Source of the DNA: Candidatus Hydrogenedentota bacterium
GTDB lineage: Bacteria > Hydrogenedentota > Hydrogenedentia > Hydrogenedentales > CAITNO01
Direction of reading: 5' to 3'
Length of the DNA: 15,608 nt
NCBI GenBank assembly: GCA_029554925.1
Contig: JAKPUV010000838.1
Coordinates: forward strand, 1 to 15,608
Shown here: one piece after another, positions 1 to 7,856 of the stretch
How positions within the stretch are numbered: position 1 is the first letter of the stretch
How the letters are laid out: the number at the start of each line of letters is the position of its first letter
Program-made: the position numbers and the translations under genes
Notes under the pieces: model-generated
The model's input: the letters and a program-made list of their open reading frames with translations, nothing else
Databases searched by the model: none
Told to the model about the DNA's origin: nothing

Positions 1-182
1 CCGCTGTCGGTGAGCATGGCGGTCATGGCGAGCTCGACGCCGTTGATTTCGGCGATGGCGCGGGTGACGCGGGCGCGGACGATGTAGCGCTGGACGTTGG
101 GGACGACGATGGCCGCGAGGATGGCGATGATGGCCATGACCACGAGCAGCTCGACGAGGGTGAAGCCTTGTTTTCTTTTCAT
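1..182 (-). CDS. Type IV prepilin / GspG-like pseudopilin, N-terminal part (cut by window edge)
   Basis: Only the first 60 codons are in the window. The protein opens with a class III (prepilin) signal: MKRKQ then GFTLVELLVVMAIIAILAAI. Prepilin peptidase would cut after Gly6 and methylate Phe7, and Glu11 is the mature Glu5 needed for assembly. The hydrophobic N-terminal helix is followed by the start of an amphipathic helix (VVPNVQRYIVRARVTRAIAEI), as in GspG/PilA. The missing C-terminal globular domain prevents telling a major pilin from a T2SS pseudopilin. This start was chosen because a strong SD (GGAGGA, 189-194) sits 6 nt upstream. An in-frame ATG at 254 would add 24 residues and give an unusually long leader. 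The gene lies 101 bp after pilC, a wider gap than elsewhere in the operon, so it may be expressed separately from the ATPases. Confidence 0.93.
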   Translation of the reverse strand, partial: MKRKQGFTLVELLVVMAIIAILAAIVVPNVQRYIVRARVTRAIAEINGVELAMTAMLTDS

Positions 183-197
183 TGCGGGTCCTCCTTG

Positions 198-212
198 CGC
201 CCCTGCGGGGCG
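198..212 (-). promoter_or_regulatory. Small GC hairpin just upstream of the pilin SD
   Basis: On the minus strand CGCCCC, a 3-nt loop and GGGGCG form a 6-bp stem that ends 3 nt before the GGAGGA ribosome-binding site of the pilin gene. No U-run follows, so it is not an intrinsic terminator. It could mark an mRNA processing or stability site that sets the pilin level apart from the upstream genes. Function is inference. Confidence 0.3.
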
Positions 213-283
213 GTTGTATTCCTTGACTTCGGGGAAGTGGGTTCCTGTCTTCATGATACCTGTTTCCTTGTATTTTTGCGGGG

Positions 284-1522
284 TCACTGGTTGTTGATCT
301 GGTCGCCCAGGGTGAAGATGGGGAGGTAGAGGGCGACGACGATGAAGCCGATGATGCCGCCCAGCACGATGATGATCATGGGCTCGAGGAGGGAGAGCAT
401 GGCCTCGACGGCGTTCTCCACCTCGGCGTCGTAGATGTCGGCGACCTTGACGAGCATGGCGTCGAGGGAGCCGGTCTCCTCGCCGACGTCGATCATGTTG
501 ACGACCATGGCGGGGAAGACCTTGCTCTTGTCGAGGGGGGCGGCGATGGTGTCGCCCTCCTTGACGCTCTCGTGGACGGCGTCGACGGCGTTCTGGACGA
601 CCTCGTTGCCGATGGTCTCGCGGGTGATCTTGAGGGCCTGGAGGATGGGCACGCCGGAGGTGATGAGGGTGCCGAGGGTGCGGGCGAAGCGGGCGACGGC
701 GACCTTGGTGACGAGGTCGCCGACGAGGGGGACCTTGAGGATGACGCGGTCGAAGACGCGCTTGATCTGCTTGGACTTCATGGCGAGCTTGATGCCGATG
801 ATGGTCCAGGAGAGCGCGGTGAGGAGGATCCACCACTTGTAGATCATGAAGTCCCCGGCGGCGATGAGCACCTTGGTGGGCGCGGGGAGGTCGCCGCCGA
901 ACTCGGTGAAGATGTCGGCGAAGACGGGGACGACCTTGAGGAGAAGGAAGCTCACAATGCCGCCGGCGATGAGGATGACGGCGATGGGGTAGATGAGGGC
1001 GCCCTTGACGCGGCGCTTGAGGGCCTCGCGGCGCTCCATGAAGATGGCCAGGCGCTGGAGCACGGTCTCGAGGAGGCCGCCGACCTCGCCGGCGCGGACC
1101 ATGTTGACGTAGAGGCGGTCGAACTGCTTGGGGTGCTTGGCGAGGGACTCGGCGAAGGTGGAGCCGGACTGGATGTCGCTGGCGATCTCGCGCAGGATGT
1201 CGCGCAGGAGGCAGGGCTTGAGCTGGGCCACGAGCACGTTGATGCTGCGCAGCAGCGGCAGGCCCGCGTCGATCAGGGTGGAGAGCTGGCGGGTCATGAC
1301 GACCAGCTCCTTGGTCTTGACGCCGCCGAAGTAGAACTCGTCGATGCCCTTCTTCTTGCGGGCGGCCCGGCGCTCGTCGCCCTTGGTGGCCTCGCGCACG
1401 TTGGTGGGGAAGAGCCCGAGCGACCGGATGTCGTTGATGGCGAGGGCCTGGTTGTCGGCGGCGATGACGCCGAAAACCTGCTTGCCCTCCTTGTTCAGGG
1501 CGTAGTAGGCGAACTTGGCCAT
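284..1522 (-). CDS. pilC: Type IV pilus / type II secretion inner-membrane platform protein PilC (GspF family)
   Basis: 412 residues, the usual length for PilC/GspF. It forms the inner-membrane platform that couples the cytoplasmic motor ATPases to pilin insertion or extraction. Two T2SSF domains are visible at about residues 72-196 and 274-398. Each has the family pattern of an 'L..ag.pl..al' helix followed by a 'GE.(G/T)G.L' motif (AGEVGGL at 144-150, GEETGSL at 347-353). Three hydrophobic segments fit the known topology: about 175-200, 228-247 and 380-403. The N-terminal 60 residues have the 'F.Y.a.n..G....G.i.a....A...L...gl.p' pattern of PilC. The ATG at 1522 is preceded by AAAGGAG 12 nt upstream. 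It lies 21 bp downstream of the second ATPase gene, so the two are almost certainly co-transcribed. A type II secretion role cannot be excluded from this gene alone. Confidence 0.95.
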   Translation of the reverse strand: MAKFAYYALNKEGKQVFGVIAADNQALAINDIRSLGLFPTNVREATKGDERRAARKKKGIDEFYFGGVKTKELVVMTRQLSTLIDAGLPLLRSINVLVAQLKPCLLRDILREIASDIQSGSTFAESLAKHPKQFDRLYVNMVRAGEVGGLLETVLQRLAIFMERREALKRRVKGALIYPIAVILIAGGIVSFLLLKVVPVFADIFTEFGGDLPAPTKVLIAAGDFMIYKWWILLTALSWTIIGIKLAMKSKQIKRVFDRVILKVPLVGDLVTKVAVARFARTLGTLITSGVPILQALKITRETIGNEVVQNAVDAVHESVKEGDTIAAPLDKSKVFPAMVVNMIDVGEETGSLDAMLVKVADIYDAEVENAVEAMLSLLEPMIIIVLGGIIGFIVVALYLPIFTLGDQINNQ

Positions 1523-1543
1523 GGTGTTTCCCGGCTCCTTTCC

Positions 1544-3292
1544 CTAGTCGTCGTACTTGTCGGTGTGGTCGGCCACCTCGGGCACCCCGGTGATCCCCTT
1601 GGCGCACTTGAGGATGCCGTCCTCGCGCAGCGTCATCATGCCCTGGTTCTTCCGGGCGTGGCGGCGCAGGTCTATCGCCATCGCGCGGTCGAGCACCAGC
1701 TCGCGCACGGTCTCGTCCACCTGCATGAACTCGTACAGGCCGATGCGGCCCATGTAGCCGACGTAGTCGCAGGCGGCGCAGCCCTTGGCCCGGAAAAAGC
1801 CGAGCTTGGGGTCGGACCGCCAGTGGGCCGGCAGGCCGAGCAGCTCCATCTCCTCCCCGTCGGGCCGGTAGCGCTCGCGGCAGTGGCGGCACAGGGTGCG
1901 CACGAGGCGCTGGGCCAGCACGGCCTCGAGGGCGGCGGTGATGAGGAAGGGCTCGACGTCCATGTCGAGCAGGCGGGTGATGGTCTCGGGGGCGCTGTTG
2001 GTGTGCAGGGTGCTGAGCACCAGGTGGCCCGTGAGCGACGCCTCGATGGCGATCTGGGCGGTCTCGAGGTCGCGGATCTCGCCGACCATCACGATGTCGG
2101 GGTCCTGGCGCAGGATGGCGCGCAGGCAGGCCGCGAAGGTGAGCCCGATGTCCTCCTGCACCTGGCACTGGATGAGCCCGGGGATCTGGAGCTCCACCGG
2201 GTCCTCCGTGGTGATGATCTTGGACTCGGGGCTGTTGAGCACGTTGAGGCAGGCGTAGAGCGTGGTGGTCTTGCCGGAGCCGGTGGGCCCGGTGACCAGG
2301 ATGATGCCGTTGGGCTTCTTGATGACGTTGTGGACCTGCTTGAGCACGGCCGGGCTGAGCCCGAGCACGTTGAGGTCGATGCGGACCGCGGTGCGGTCGA
2401 GGATGCGCATCACGATGCACTCGCCGTAGAGCGTGGGCAGGGTCGCCACGCGGATGTCGATGATGCTGTCGCCGATCTTCAGCTCGATGCGCGCGTCCTG
2501 CGGGAGCCGGCGCTCGCCGATGTCCATGTTGCAGATGACCTTGATGCGCGATGTGACGGCGATGCACGCCGCCTTGGGCGGCTGCACGATCTCGTGGAGC
2601 ACGCCGTCCACGCGGATGCGCACGCGGAAGTCGTCCTCGTAGACCTCGAAGTGGATGTCGGACGCGCGGCGCTGCACGGCCGTGAGGAAGATCAGGTTGA
2701 CGATCTTGATGACCTCGGGCTGCTGCGCCAGCTCGATGAGGTTGTCGGGGTCGGCGACGACCTCCTGGACCCCCAGCTCCTCCAGCGACAGCTCGAGCTC
2801 GCCGACGCGGTCCTTGATGTCCTCCAGCATCTTGTGGATGGACTCGGCCTCGAAGGCGTAGTTCTTCTTCCACGCGGCGGCCACGGCCTCGGGGTTGCTG
2901 ATGGCGCCGCGCACCTCCATGCCCGTGATCTGCTGGAGGTCGTCGAGGGTCTGGAGGTTGAGCGGGTCGGCCATGGCCACGATCAGCGCGCCGTCGGCCA
3001 CCCGCAGGGGGATCACGTTGTAGAAGCGGGCCACGTCGCCGGTGACCATGCGCAGGATGTCGTCGGCCACGGCCACCTTGGCCAGGTCCACCTTCTCCAT
3101 GCCGAGCTGCAGGCCGAGGGCGTCGATGACGTCCTGCTCCTCGCCGTAGCCCAGGGAGACCAGGGTGCGGCCGAGCATGTCGCCCGTGAGGCGCTGCCGC
3201 TGGAGCGCCTCGTCGAGCTGGATCGGCGTGATGACACCCTGCTCCACCAGAATGTCGCCGAGCCGCCTTTTTCTTTGCGTCGCCAATGGCAT
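1544..3292 (-). CDS. PilB/GspE-family assembly ATPase (second paralogue)
   Basis: 582 residues. It is a hexameric cytoplasmic ATPase that powers pilus or pseudopilus assembly. An MshEN/GspE-N domain spans about residues 8-145. The ATPase core has Walker A GPTGSGKT (335-342), an Asp box around ITTEDPVELQIPG (360-372), Walker B DPDIVMVGEIRD (397-408) and the His box GHLVLSTLHTN (422-432). The zinc-binding tetracysteine is intact: Cys468/Cys471 and Cys505/Cys508, followed by GRIGLYE. All catalytic elements of an active extension ATPase are therefore present. It is shorter than the operon's first PilB because it lacks that protein's Ser/Met-rich linker. The gene sits between pilT (22 bp gap) and pilC (21 bp gap). 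Two assembly ATPases in one operon suggest either two filament systems sharing PilC or a specialised second motor. The SD is weak (GGGA). Confidence 0.93.
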   Translation of the reverse strand: MPLATQRKRRLGDILVEQGVITPIQLDEALQRQRLTGDMLGRTLVSLGYGEEQDVIDALGLQLGMEKVDLAKVAVADDILRMVTGDVARFYNVIPLRVADGALIVAMADPLNLQTLDDLQQITGMEVRGAISNPEAVAAAWKKNYAFEAESIHKMLEDIKDRVGELELSLEELGVQEVVADPDNLIELAQQPEVIKIVNLIFLTAVQRRASDIHFEVYEDDFRVRIRVDGVLHEIVQPPKAACIAVTSRIKVICNMDIGERRLPQDARIELKIGDSIIDIRVATLPTLYGECIVMRILDRTAVRIDLNVLGLSPAVLKQVHNVIKKPNGIILVTGPTGSGKTTTLYACLNVLNSPESKIITTEDPVELQIPGLIQCQVQEDIGLTFAACLRAILRQDPDIVMVGEIRDLETAQIAIEASLTGHLVLSTLHTNSAPETITRLLDMDVEPFLITAALEAVLAQRLVRTLCRHCRERYRPDGEEMELLGLPAHWRSDPKLGFFRAKGCAACDYVGYMGRIGLYEFMQVDETVRELVLDRAMAIDLRRHARKNQGMMTLREDGILKCAKGITGVPEVADHTDKYDD

Positions 3293-3314
3293 GACGGAAT
3301 TCCCGTGTGCGCGC

Positions 3315-4418
3315 CTAGAAGTCGCCCGCGCTGGTCTCCGATATCTCCTCGATGCCCAGCGCCTTCGCCGCCGCGATGAACTCGTCGCCGACCTGGGCGC
3401 GGGACAGGCAGTCCTTGAAGGCGCAGATGCCCTTGCGGTAGAGCGCCAGCAGGTGCTCGTCCAGCAGGTTCATCCCGTACTTGTGCCCGGTCTGGATGGC
3501 CGAGGTGATGCGGTAGGACTTGTTCTCGCGGATGAGGTTCTGGATGGCCGAGGTGCAGATCATGATCTCGTAGGCCGCGATGCGGCCGAACCCGCTCTTG
3601 CGCGGCACAAGGGCCTGGGAGATCACGCTCTTGAGGTTGCCGGCGAGCTGCGTGCGGATCTGCTCCTGCTGGTTCGTGGGGAAGGCGTCCACGATGCGGT
3701 CGATCGTGCGCACGGCGCCCGTCGTGTGCAGGGTGCCGAACACGAGGTGGCCCGTCTCGGCGGCGGTCACGGCGGCCTCGATGGTCTCAAGGTCGCGCAT
3801 CTCGCCGACGAGGATCACGTCGGGGTCCTGCCGCAGGGCGCGGCGCAGGGCCTCGGCGAAGGTGGGCACGTCCACGCCCACCTCGCGCTGCATGATCAGG
3901 CTCTTCTTGTGGTTGTGGTAGTACTCGATGGGGTCCTCGATGGTGATGATGTGGTGGTCGATGTTGTCGTTGATCCAGTCGATCATCGTGGCCAGCGAGG
4001 TGGACTTGCCGGAGCCCGTGGGCCCCGTCACCAGCACCAGCCCGCGGGGCTGCTGGATCACCTTCTTCACCACCGGGGGGAGCCCCAGCTCGTCGAAGGA
4101 GTAGATCTTGCGCGGGATCAGGCGGAGCACCAGCCCCACGTAGCCGCGCTGCTTGAAGATGGACACGCGGAACCGGGCCACGTCCTCGAAGGCGAACCCG
4201 AAGTCCGCCCCGCCCACCTCCTGGAGCTCCTGCTGGTTGTCCACCGACGCGATGCTCTTCATGAGCCGCTCGGTGTCCTCCGAGGTGAGCGGGTTGTCGC
4301 CGAAATACTGCAGGTGGCCGTGGACGCGGCCGACGGGCGGGTTGTCCACCGTGAGGTGGAGGTCGGACCCGTCGCGGTCGATCAGCATCCGCAGCAGGCT
4401 CACCATCTCATACGCCAT
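3315..4418 (-). CDS. pilT: Twitching-motility retraction ATPase PilT
   Basis: 367 residues, close to the usual 345-370 of PilT. It disassembles type IV pili and gives twitching motility and DNA uptake. The N-terminal PAS-like domain (about 1-100) begins with the 'LL..ml...gSDLHLt...pP..R..G' pattern. Walker [10 protein letters not shown] lies at 132-140, an Asp box [10 protein letters not shown] at 157-166, Walker [13 protein letters not shown] at 198-209 and the His box [10 protein letters not shown] at 223-232. The retraction signature AIRNLIRE appears as AIQNLIRE (291-298), which separates PilT from PilB/GspE; the C-terminal tetracysteine of PilB is absent. The start has AAGGAG 7 nt upstream and lies 18 bp after pilB. 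Having a PilT argues that this locus makes a retractable type IV pilus and not only a type II secretion pseudopilus. Confidence 0.95.
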   Translation of the reverse strand: MAYEMVSLLRMLIDRDGSDLHLTVDNPPVGRVHGHLQYFGDNPLTSEDTERLMKSIASVDNQQELQEVGGADFGFAFEDVARFRVSIFKQRGYVGLVLRLIPRKIYSFDELGLPPVVKKVIQQPRGLVLVTGPTGSGKSTSLATMIDWINDNIDHHIITIEDPIEYYHNHKKSLIMQREVGVDVPTFAEALRRALRQDPDVILVGEMRDLETIEAAVTAAETGHLVFGTLHTTGAVRTIDRIVDAFPTNQQEQIRTQLAGNLKSVISQALVPRKSGFGRIAAYEIMICTSAIQNLIRENKSYRITSAIQTGHKYGMNLLDEHLLALYRKGICAFKDCLSRAQVGDEFIAAAKALGIEEISETSAGDF

Positions 4419-4436
4419 GAAAACGCTCCTTGTCCG

Positions 4437-6299
4437 CTATTTTTCCGCGTCCGCGGGCTCGTCCGCGCGCAGCGGCTCGTCCACCCGGGTCCGTCGGTTG
4501 ACTTCCTCGATCGTGGTGACGCCCTTGAGGGCCTTCTGCCAGGCGTCGTCGCGCATCGTGATCATGCCGCTGCGGCGGGCCGCGCGGCGGATGGACGTCG
4601 CGCTGCCGCCGGCCATGACGATGCGCCGGATTTCGTCGTTGTTGAGCAGGAGCTCGTAGGCCCCGAGGCGCCCCTGGTACCCCGTCTTGTTGCAGTTGTC
4701 GCAGCCGGCCCCGTGCACGAGGTGGACCTGCGACCAGTCCACGTGGAGGCCCAGGCGCTCCTTCTCGTCCTCAGGCGGGTCGTAGGGCGCCTTGCAGGAG
4801 GAGCAGATGGTGCGCACGAGGCGCTGGGCCAGGATCGCGCGCACGCCCGACGCCACCAGGAAGGGCTTGATCCCGATGTCGATGAGGCGCGTGAAGGAGC
4901 TCGACGTGTCGTTTGTGTGCAGCGTGGAGAAGACCAGGTGGCCCGTGAGCGCCGCCTTGATCGCGATCTCGGCGGTCTCCTGGTCGCGGATCTCGCCCAC
5001 CATCACGATGTCCGGGTCCTGGCGGAAGATGGCGCGCAGCGCCCGCGCGAAGTTCCACCCGATGTCGTGGTTGATCTGCACCTGGTTGATCCCGGCGAGC
5101 TGGTACTCCACCGGGTCCTCCACCGTGATGATCTTGCGCTCCACCGTGTTCAGGTTGTGCAGCGACGCGTAGAGCGTCGTCGTCTTGCCGGAGCCCGTGG
5201 GGCCCGTCACGAGCACGACGCCCGTGGCGTTGTGCAGCAGGGTCTCCCAGTCCTTCTGGTGCTGGGCGCAGAACCCCAGCTGGCCCAGGCCGAGCATGAG
5301 CCCGCTCTTGTCCAGGATGCGCATGACCACGCTCTCGCCGTACACCGCCGGCAGCGCGCTCACGCGCAGGTCCACCATCTTGCCGCCCAGGGTGATCTTG
5401 ATGCGCCCGTCCTGCGGCACCCGCCGCTCCGTGATGTCCATGCCGGACATGATCTTCAGACGGGAAATGATGGCCGCCTGCGCCCGCTTGGGCGGCGGCG
5501 GCATCTCGCGCATCTCGCCGTCAATCCGGTAGCGGATCAGGATGGACGTCTTGGCGGGCTCCACGTGGATGTCGCTGGCCCGCAGGCGGAACGCCTCCAT
5601 GATCATCTGGTGGACGTATTTCACCACCGGGCTGTTCTCGTCGGCCTCCTCGTCGCCGCCGCCCGCCGCCGCCGCCGCGCCCCCCGCCTCGCGCGCCGCC
5701 GCGGCGGCGTCCATGCTGATGCTTTCCATGTTCATGGAGTCGCCGCTGAGGGACCCCAGGCTCGCCAGCGACCCGCCGCTGAGGTTGGACATGGTGCTCA
5801 GGGTGCTCATGCTGCTGGCGCTGCTGGCCGAGGACAGCATGCTCTCCACCGACTCCTGGCGGTGGCCGTAGTAGCGGTTGAGCGCCTCGGTGATCTCCTC
5901 GGGGGTGCTCAGCGCGGGCTCCACCGGACGGTCCAGCAGGCGCGCCAGGTTGTCCAGCGCGTTGATGTTCGTCGGGTCCGCCGTCGCCACCACCAGCACG
6001 GTGCCCCGCTCCTCGATGGGCACCACGCGGTACACCGTGGCGATTTCGCCGGGCACCGTCGACCGCACCTTCTGGGAAATGTCGCGCTCGGACAGCTTGA
6101 TGATCGGGATGCCGAGCTGGTCCGCAAGCCCCTCCGTGATGTGGCTCTTGCTGATGTAGCCGAGCCGCACCAGGATCTCCCCGAGCTTGCGGGTGCCCAT
6201 GGTCGTCTGCTGCCGGCGGATGGCCTCATCCAGTTGTTCCTGGGTGATGATGCCCCGCTCCACCAGCCGCTGACCGAAGAAATTATAGGTGGTCTGCAT
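4437..6299 (-). CDS. pilB: Type IV pilus assembly ATPase PilB with an inserted Ser/Met/Ala-rich linker
   Basis: 620 residues. It has an MshEN domain (about 8-145) and a PilB/GspE ATPase domain (about 222-610). Walker A GPTGSGKT is at 366-373, Walker B DPDIVMVGEIRD at 428-439 and the His box GHLVFSTLHTN at 453-463. The zinc site is formed by Cys499/Cys502 and Cys533/Cys536. Between the two domains (about 149-223) lies low-complexity sequence: a Ser/Met/Leu-rich stretch (153-197), an Ala/Gly-rich stretch (198-215) and an acidic patch. The second paralogue has no such linker. It is the first gene of the pil operon, about 26 nt after the predicted transcription start. Its SD is weak (GAAGG, about 9 nt upstream). 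By family it drives pilus extension with PilC and is opposed by PilT. Confidence 0.95.
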   Translation of the reverse strand: MQTTYNFFGQRLVERGIITQEQLDEAIRRQQTTMGTRKLGEILVRLGYISKSHITEGLADQLGIPIIKLSERDISQKVRSTVPGEIATVYRVVPIEERGTVLVVATADPTNINALDNLARLLDRPVEPALSTPEEITEALNRYYGHRQESVESMLSSASSASSMSTLSTMSNLSGGSLASLGSLSGDSMNMESISMDAAAAAREAGGAAAAAGGGDEEADENSPVVKYVHQMIMEAFRLRASDIHVEPAKTSILIRYRIDGEMREMPPPPKRAQAAIISRLKIMSGMDITERRVPQDGRIKITLGGKMVDLRVSALPAVYGESVVMRILDKSGLMLGLGQLGFCAQHQKDWETLLHNATGVVLVTGPTGSGKTTTLYASLHNLNTVERKIITVEDPVEYQLAGINQVQINHDIGWNFARALRAIFRQDPDIVMVGEIRDQETAEIAIKAALTGHLVFSTLHTNDTSSSFTRLIDIGIKPFLVASGVRAILAQRLVRTICSSCKAPYDPPEDEKERLGLHVDWSQVHLVHGAGCDNCNKTGYQGRLGAYELLLNNDEIRRIVMAGGSATSIRRAARRSGMITMRDDAWQKALKGVTTIEEVNRRTRVDEPLRADEPADAEK

Positions 6300-6331
6300 C
6301 CAACTTCGCCTTCGTGTCCAAGGATACCACT

Positions 6332-6360
6332 ACTTTACCAGAGAGCACGCGAATTGTCAA
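6332..6360 (-). promoter_or_regulatory. Sigma70-type promoter of the pil operon
   Basis: On the minus strand TTGACA (6355-6360) is a perfect -35, followed by a 17-bp spacer and TAAAGT (6332-6337) as the -10. TGG directly before the -10 adds an extended -10 element. The expected start is near 6325, giving a leader of about 25 nt before the pilB ATG at 6299. The box sits in an AT-rich island (about 6300-6420) in otherwise very GC-rich DNA. The remaining stretch up to 6558 holds GC-rich repeats but no clear gene or terminator. A second TTGACA at 6410-6415 (minus) has no suitable -10. Confidence 0.75.
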
Positions 6361-6383
6361 TGTAAATAGTGCGAACCGATAAT
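6354..6383 (+). promoter_or_regulatory. Possible divergent promoter sharing its -35 with the pil promoter
   Basis: On the plus strand TTGTCA (6354-6359) and GATAAT (6378-6383) are separated by 18 bp, each one base from consensus. The -35 lies on the same bases as the -35 of the pil promoter, so polymerase could occupy only one at a time. There is no convincing gene downstream on the plus strand, so the product would be an untranslated or antisense RNA toward the 414-codon gene. The match may be accidental in this AT-rich island. Confidence 0.35.
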
Positions 6384-6558
6384 GTTACACTTGGATTTAG
6401 CGTTCTTTTTGTCAACTGATTTCCCCGCCGCCGCCAAAAAATCCGCCGCGCCCGGAAAAGGCACACCCGCCCCCGCGGCACCCCCCGGCCACGGGCGGCG
6501 CCTCGGGCGCGATTCGTCTGTTGGTCCCGCCGCGGGAAGGCGGCCCGGCCGCGGGGCG

Positions 6559-7803
6559 CTATGCCCCGTGGAAGGTGCCCCCGAGGCTCTCAAAGCACTC
6601 CACCAGGTTGAGATTTTCCAGGGAGAAGGCCTGGAAGGCCTGTTTGGTCGTCTCGATGGAAAGCAGGCACACCGGCGGCACGCCGGGCGCGGGGTGCTCG
6701 TCCAGAAACACGTATCCGACAAAGCGGACCACGTCGAGGGCGCCGGCGATGTCGGTGGCGAAGAGCTCGTGGAGGGTGCGCAGGGGGAGCGCGTAGAGCA
6801 GCGCGGCGTAGATGGCGGCGCGCTCCTCCTCGGTGTAGAGGGTGTCGTGGAAGGTGTCGCTTCTCTCGTCGTAGCTGACGGCCTTGAGCCACGGCAGGAC
6901 GCGCAGGGGCGGCAGGAGGTAGTCCACCGCGAGCCCCCGCGCCTGGGGGTAGTAGTCGATGTCGAAGGCCTGGGGGAAGAAGTCGGGGTAGGGGGAGACG
7001 GACAGGGCGTGCTCGCAGTAGTCGAGGACGGCGTAGGGCTCCCCGATGAGGTAGGCCTGGTATTTGGCGTCGATGAGGGGCAGGCACTGCTGGCGCTCGG
7101 CCCGGTAGCGGTCGCGGGCCTCCTCCCACTGGGCGAAGGCGGCCTCGTAGGTGGTCTTCATCTGCTGGACCGCGAAGGACCACTGGCGGAGCTGCTCGCG
7201 GTGGACCCCGGCGATGCGGTCGCAGATTTCGCGCCATTTCGTGTGGGCGAAGGTGTAGCGCGCGCGCGCGGACTGCTCCTTCTCCTCGCGGCGGGCCTTG
7301 ACCAGCTTGTCCATGGGCTCCAGCGCGGGGGAGAAGGCCTCGTCGCTGAGCTGGGGCTCGCGGGGCAGGGCGGGCATGGCGGGGCGCTCGGGCCACTGGG
7401 GCGCCTCGGGCGCCGGCAGGATGTAGTCAGGATAGCTCTTGAGGGCCTCCCAGTCGATGCGGAGGGGGTTCTCCACGGCCTGCTGGAAGACGCCGGTGAC
7501 GCCGGCCATCTCCTCCTGGGCGAGCTGGGTGCGCCCCTCGGCGATCTTGCGCTTCTGCTTGGGGGTGAGGTCCTTGCGCTTGGCGTTCATCTCAAGCCCC
7601 AGGCGGCGCTTCTTGATCTCGCAGCGGCGCTCCCACATCTGGGCCCACTGCACCGCCTGGATCGCGGCCTTGTGCACCACAAAGAGGGGCATGTCGCTGG
7701 TGATCACGCGGAACTTGGAGAGCGGGGGGAAACGCACCGGCATCCGGTAGCGTTCCAGTCCCGAGTCGCCCCGAAAGGCCTCCAGTCTGCTTTCGTCGTA
7801 CAT
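6559..7803 (-). CDS. Uncharacterised coiled-coil protein; C-terminal domain like that found with Mrr-type nucleases
   Basis: 414 residues; no enzyme motif recognised. Residues 35-110 are helical and basic, 127-150 are Pro-rich (LPAPEAPQWPERPAMPALP), and 160-260 are rich in Lys/Glu/Arg/Gln as in a long coiled coil. The C-terminal part (about 265-405) has the pattern 'YP..F....ei.Y.p....l.vDY.LP....LP', then 'LPLRTLHELFATD' (339-351), 'V.FvGYV' and 'LENLNLVECFESLGG'. From memory this resembles an uncharacterised domain of bacterial proteins annotated as restriction-system (Mrr) or DUF4236 proteins. No nuclease domain is fused here. No signal peptide or membrane helix is visible, so it should be cytoplasmic. 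The start has GGGGA about 7 nt upstream. It lies 53 bp after thiD and could be read with it; no functional link is evident. The family link is a tentative recollection. Confidence 0.85.
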   Translation of the reverse strand: MYDESRLEAFRGDSGLERYRMPVRFPPLSKFRVITSDMPLFVVHKAAIQAVQWAQMWERRCEIKKRRLGLEMNAKRKDLTPKQKRKIAEGRTQLAQEEMAGVTGVFQQAVENPLRIDWEALKSYPDYILPAPEAPQWPERPAMPALPREPQLSDEAFSPALEPMDKLVKARREEKEQSARARYTFAHTKWREICDRIAGVHREQLRQWSFAVQQMKTTYEAAFAQWEEARDRYRAERQQCLPLIDAKYQAYLIGEPYAVLDYCEHALSVSPYPDFFPQAFDIDYYPQARGLAVDYLLPPLRVLPWLKAVSYDERSDTFHDTLYTEEERAAIYAALLYALPLRTLHELFATDIAGALDVVRFVGYVFLDEHPAPGVPPVCLLSIETTKQAFQAFSLENLNLVECFESLGGTFHGA

Positions 7804-7856
7804 GGAAGTCCCCGTACAACAGTCCGCCGCGGCGCCCGCAGCGCAGCCAGTTTACA

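Noticed and set aside
572..3379. Very long plus-strand open frame (935 codons)
   Set aside because: It runs antisense to pilC and the second ATPase gene; the translation is Gly/Asp/Val/His/Leu-biased, as expected from the complement of GC-rich codons.
3165..6365. 1066-codon plus-strand frame
   Set aside because: Antisense shadow of pilT and pilB, rich in His/Arg/Gly with no domain.
6410..6415. Second TTGACA as an upstream pil promoter
   Set aside because: No -10-like hexamer at 16-18 bp; the nearest AT-rich hexamer is 20-22 bp away.
6421..6558. Intrinsic terminator after the 414-codon gene
   Set aside because: GC-rich stems can be drawn, but none is followed by a U-run on the minus strand.
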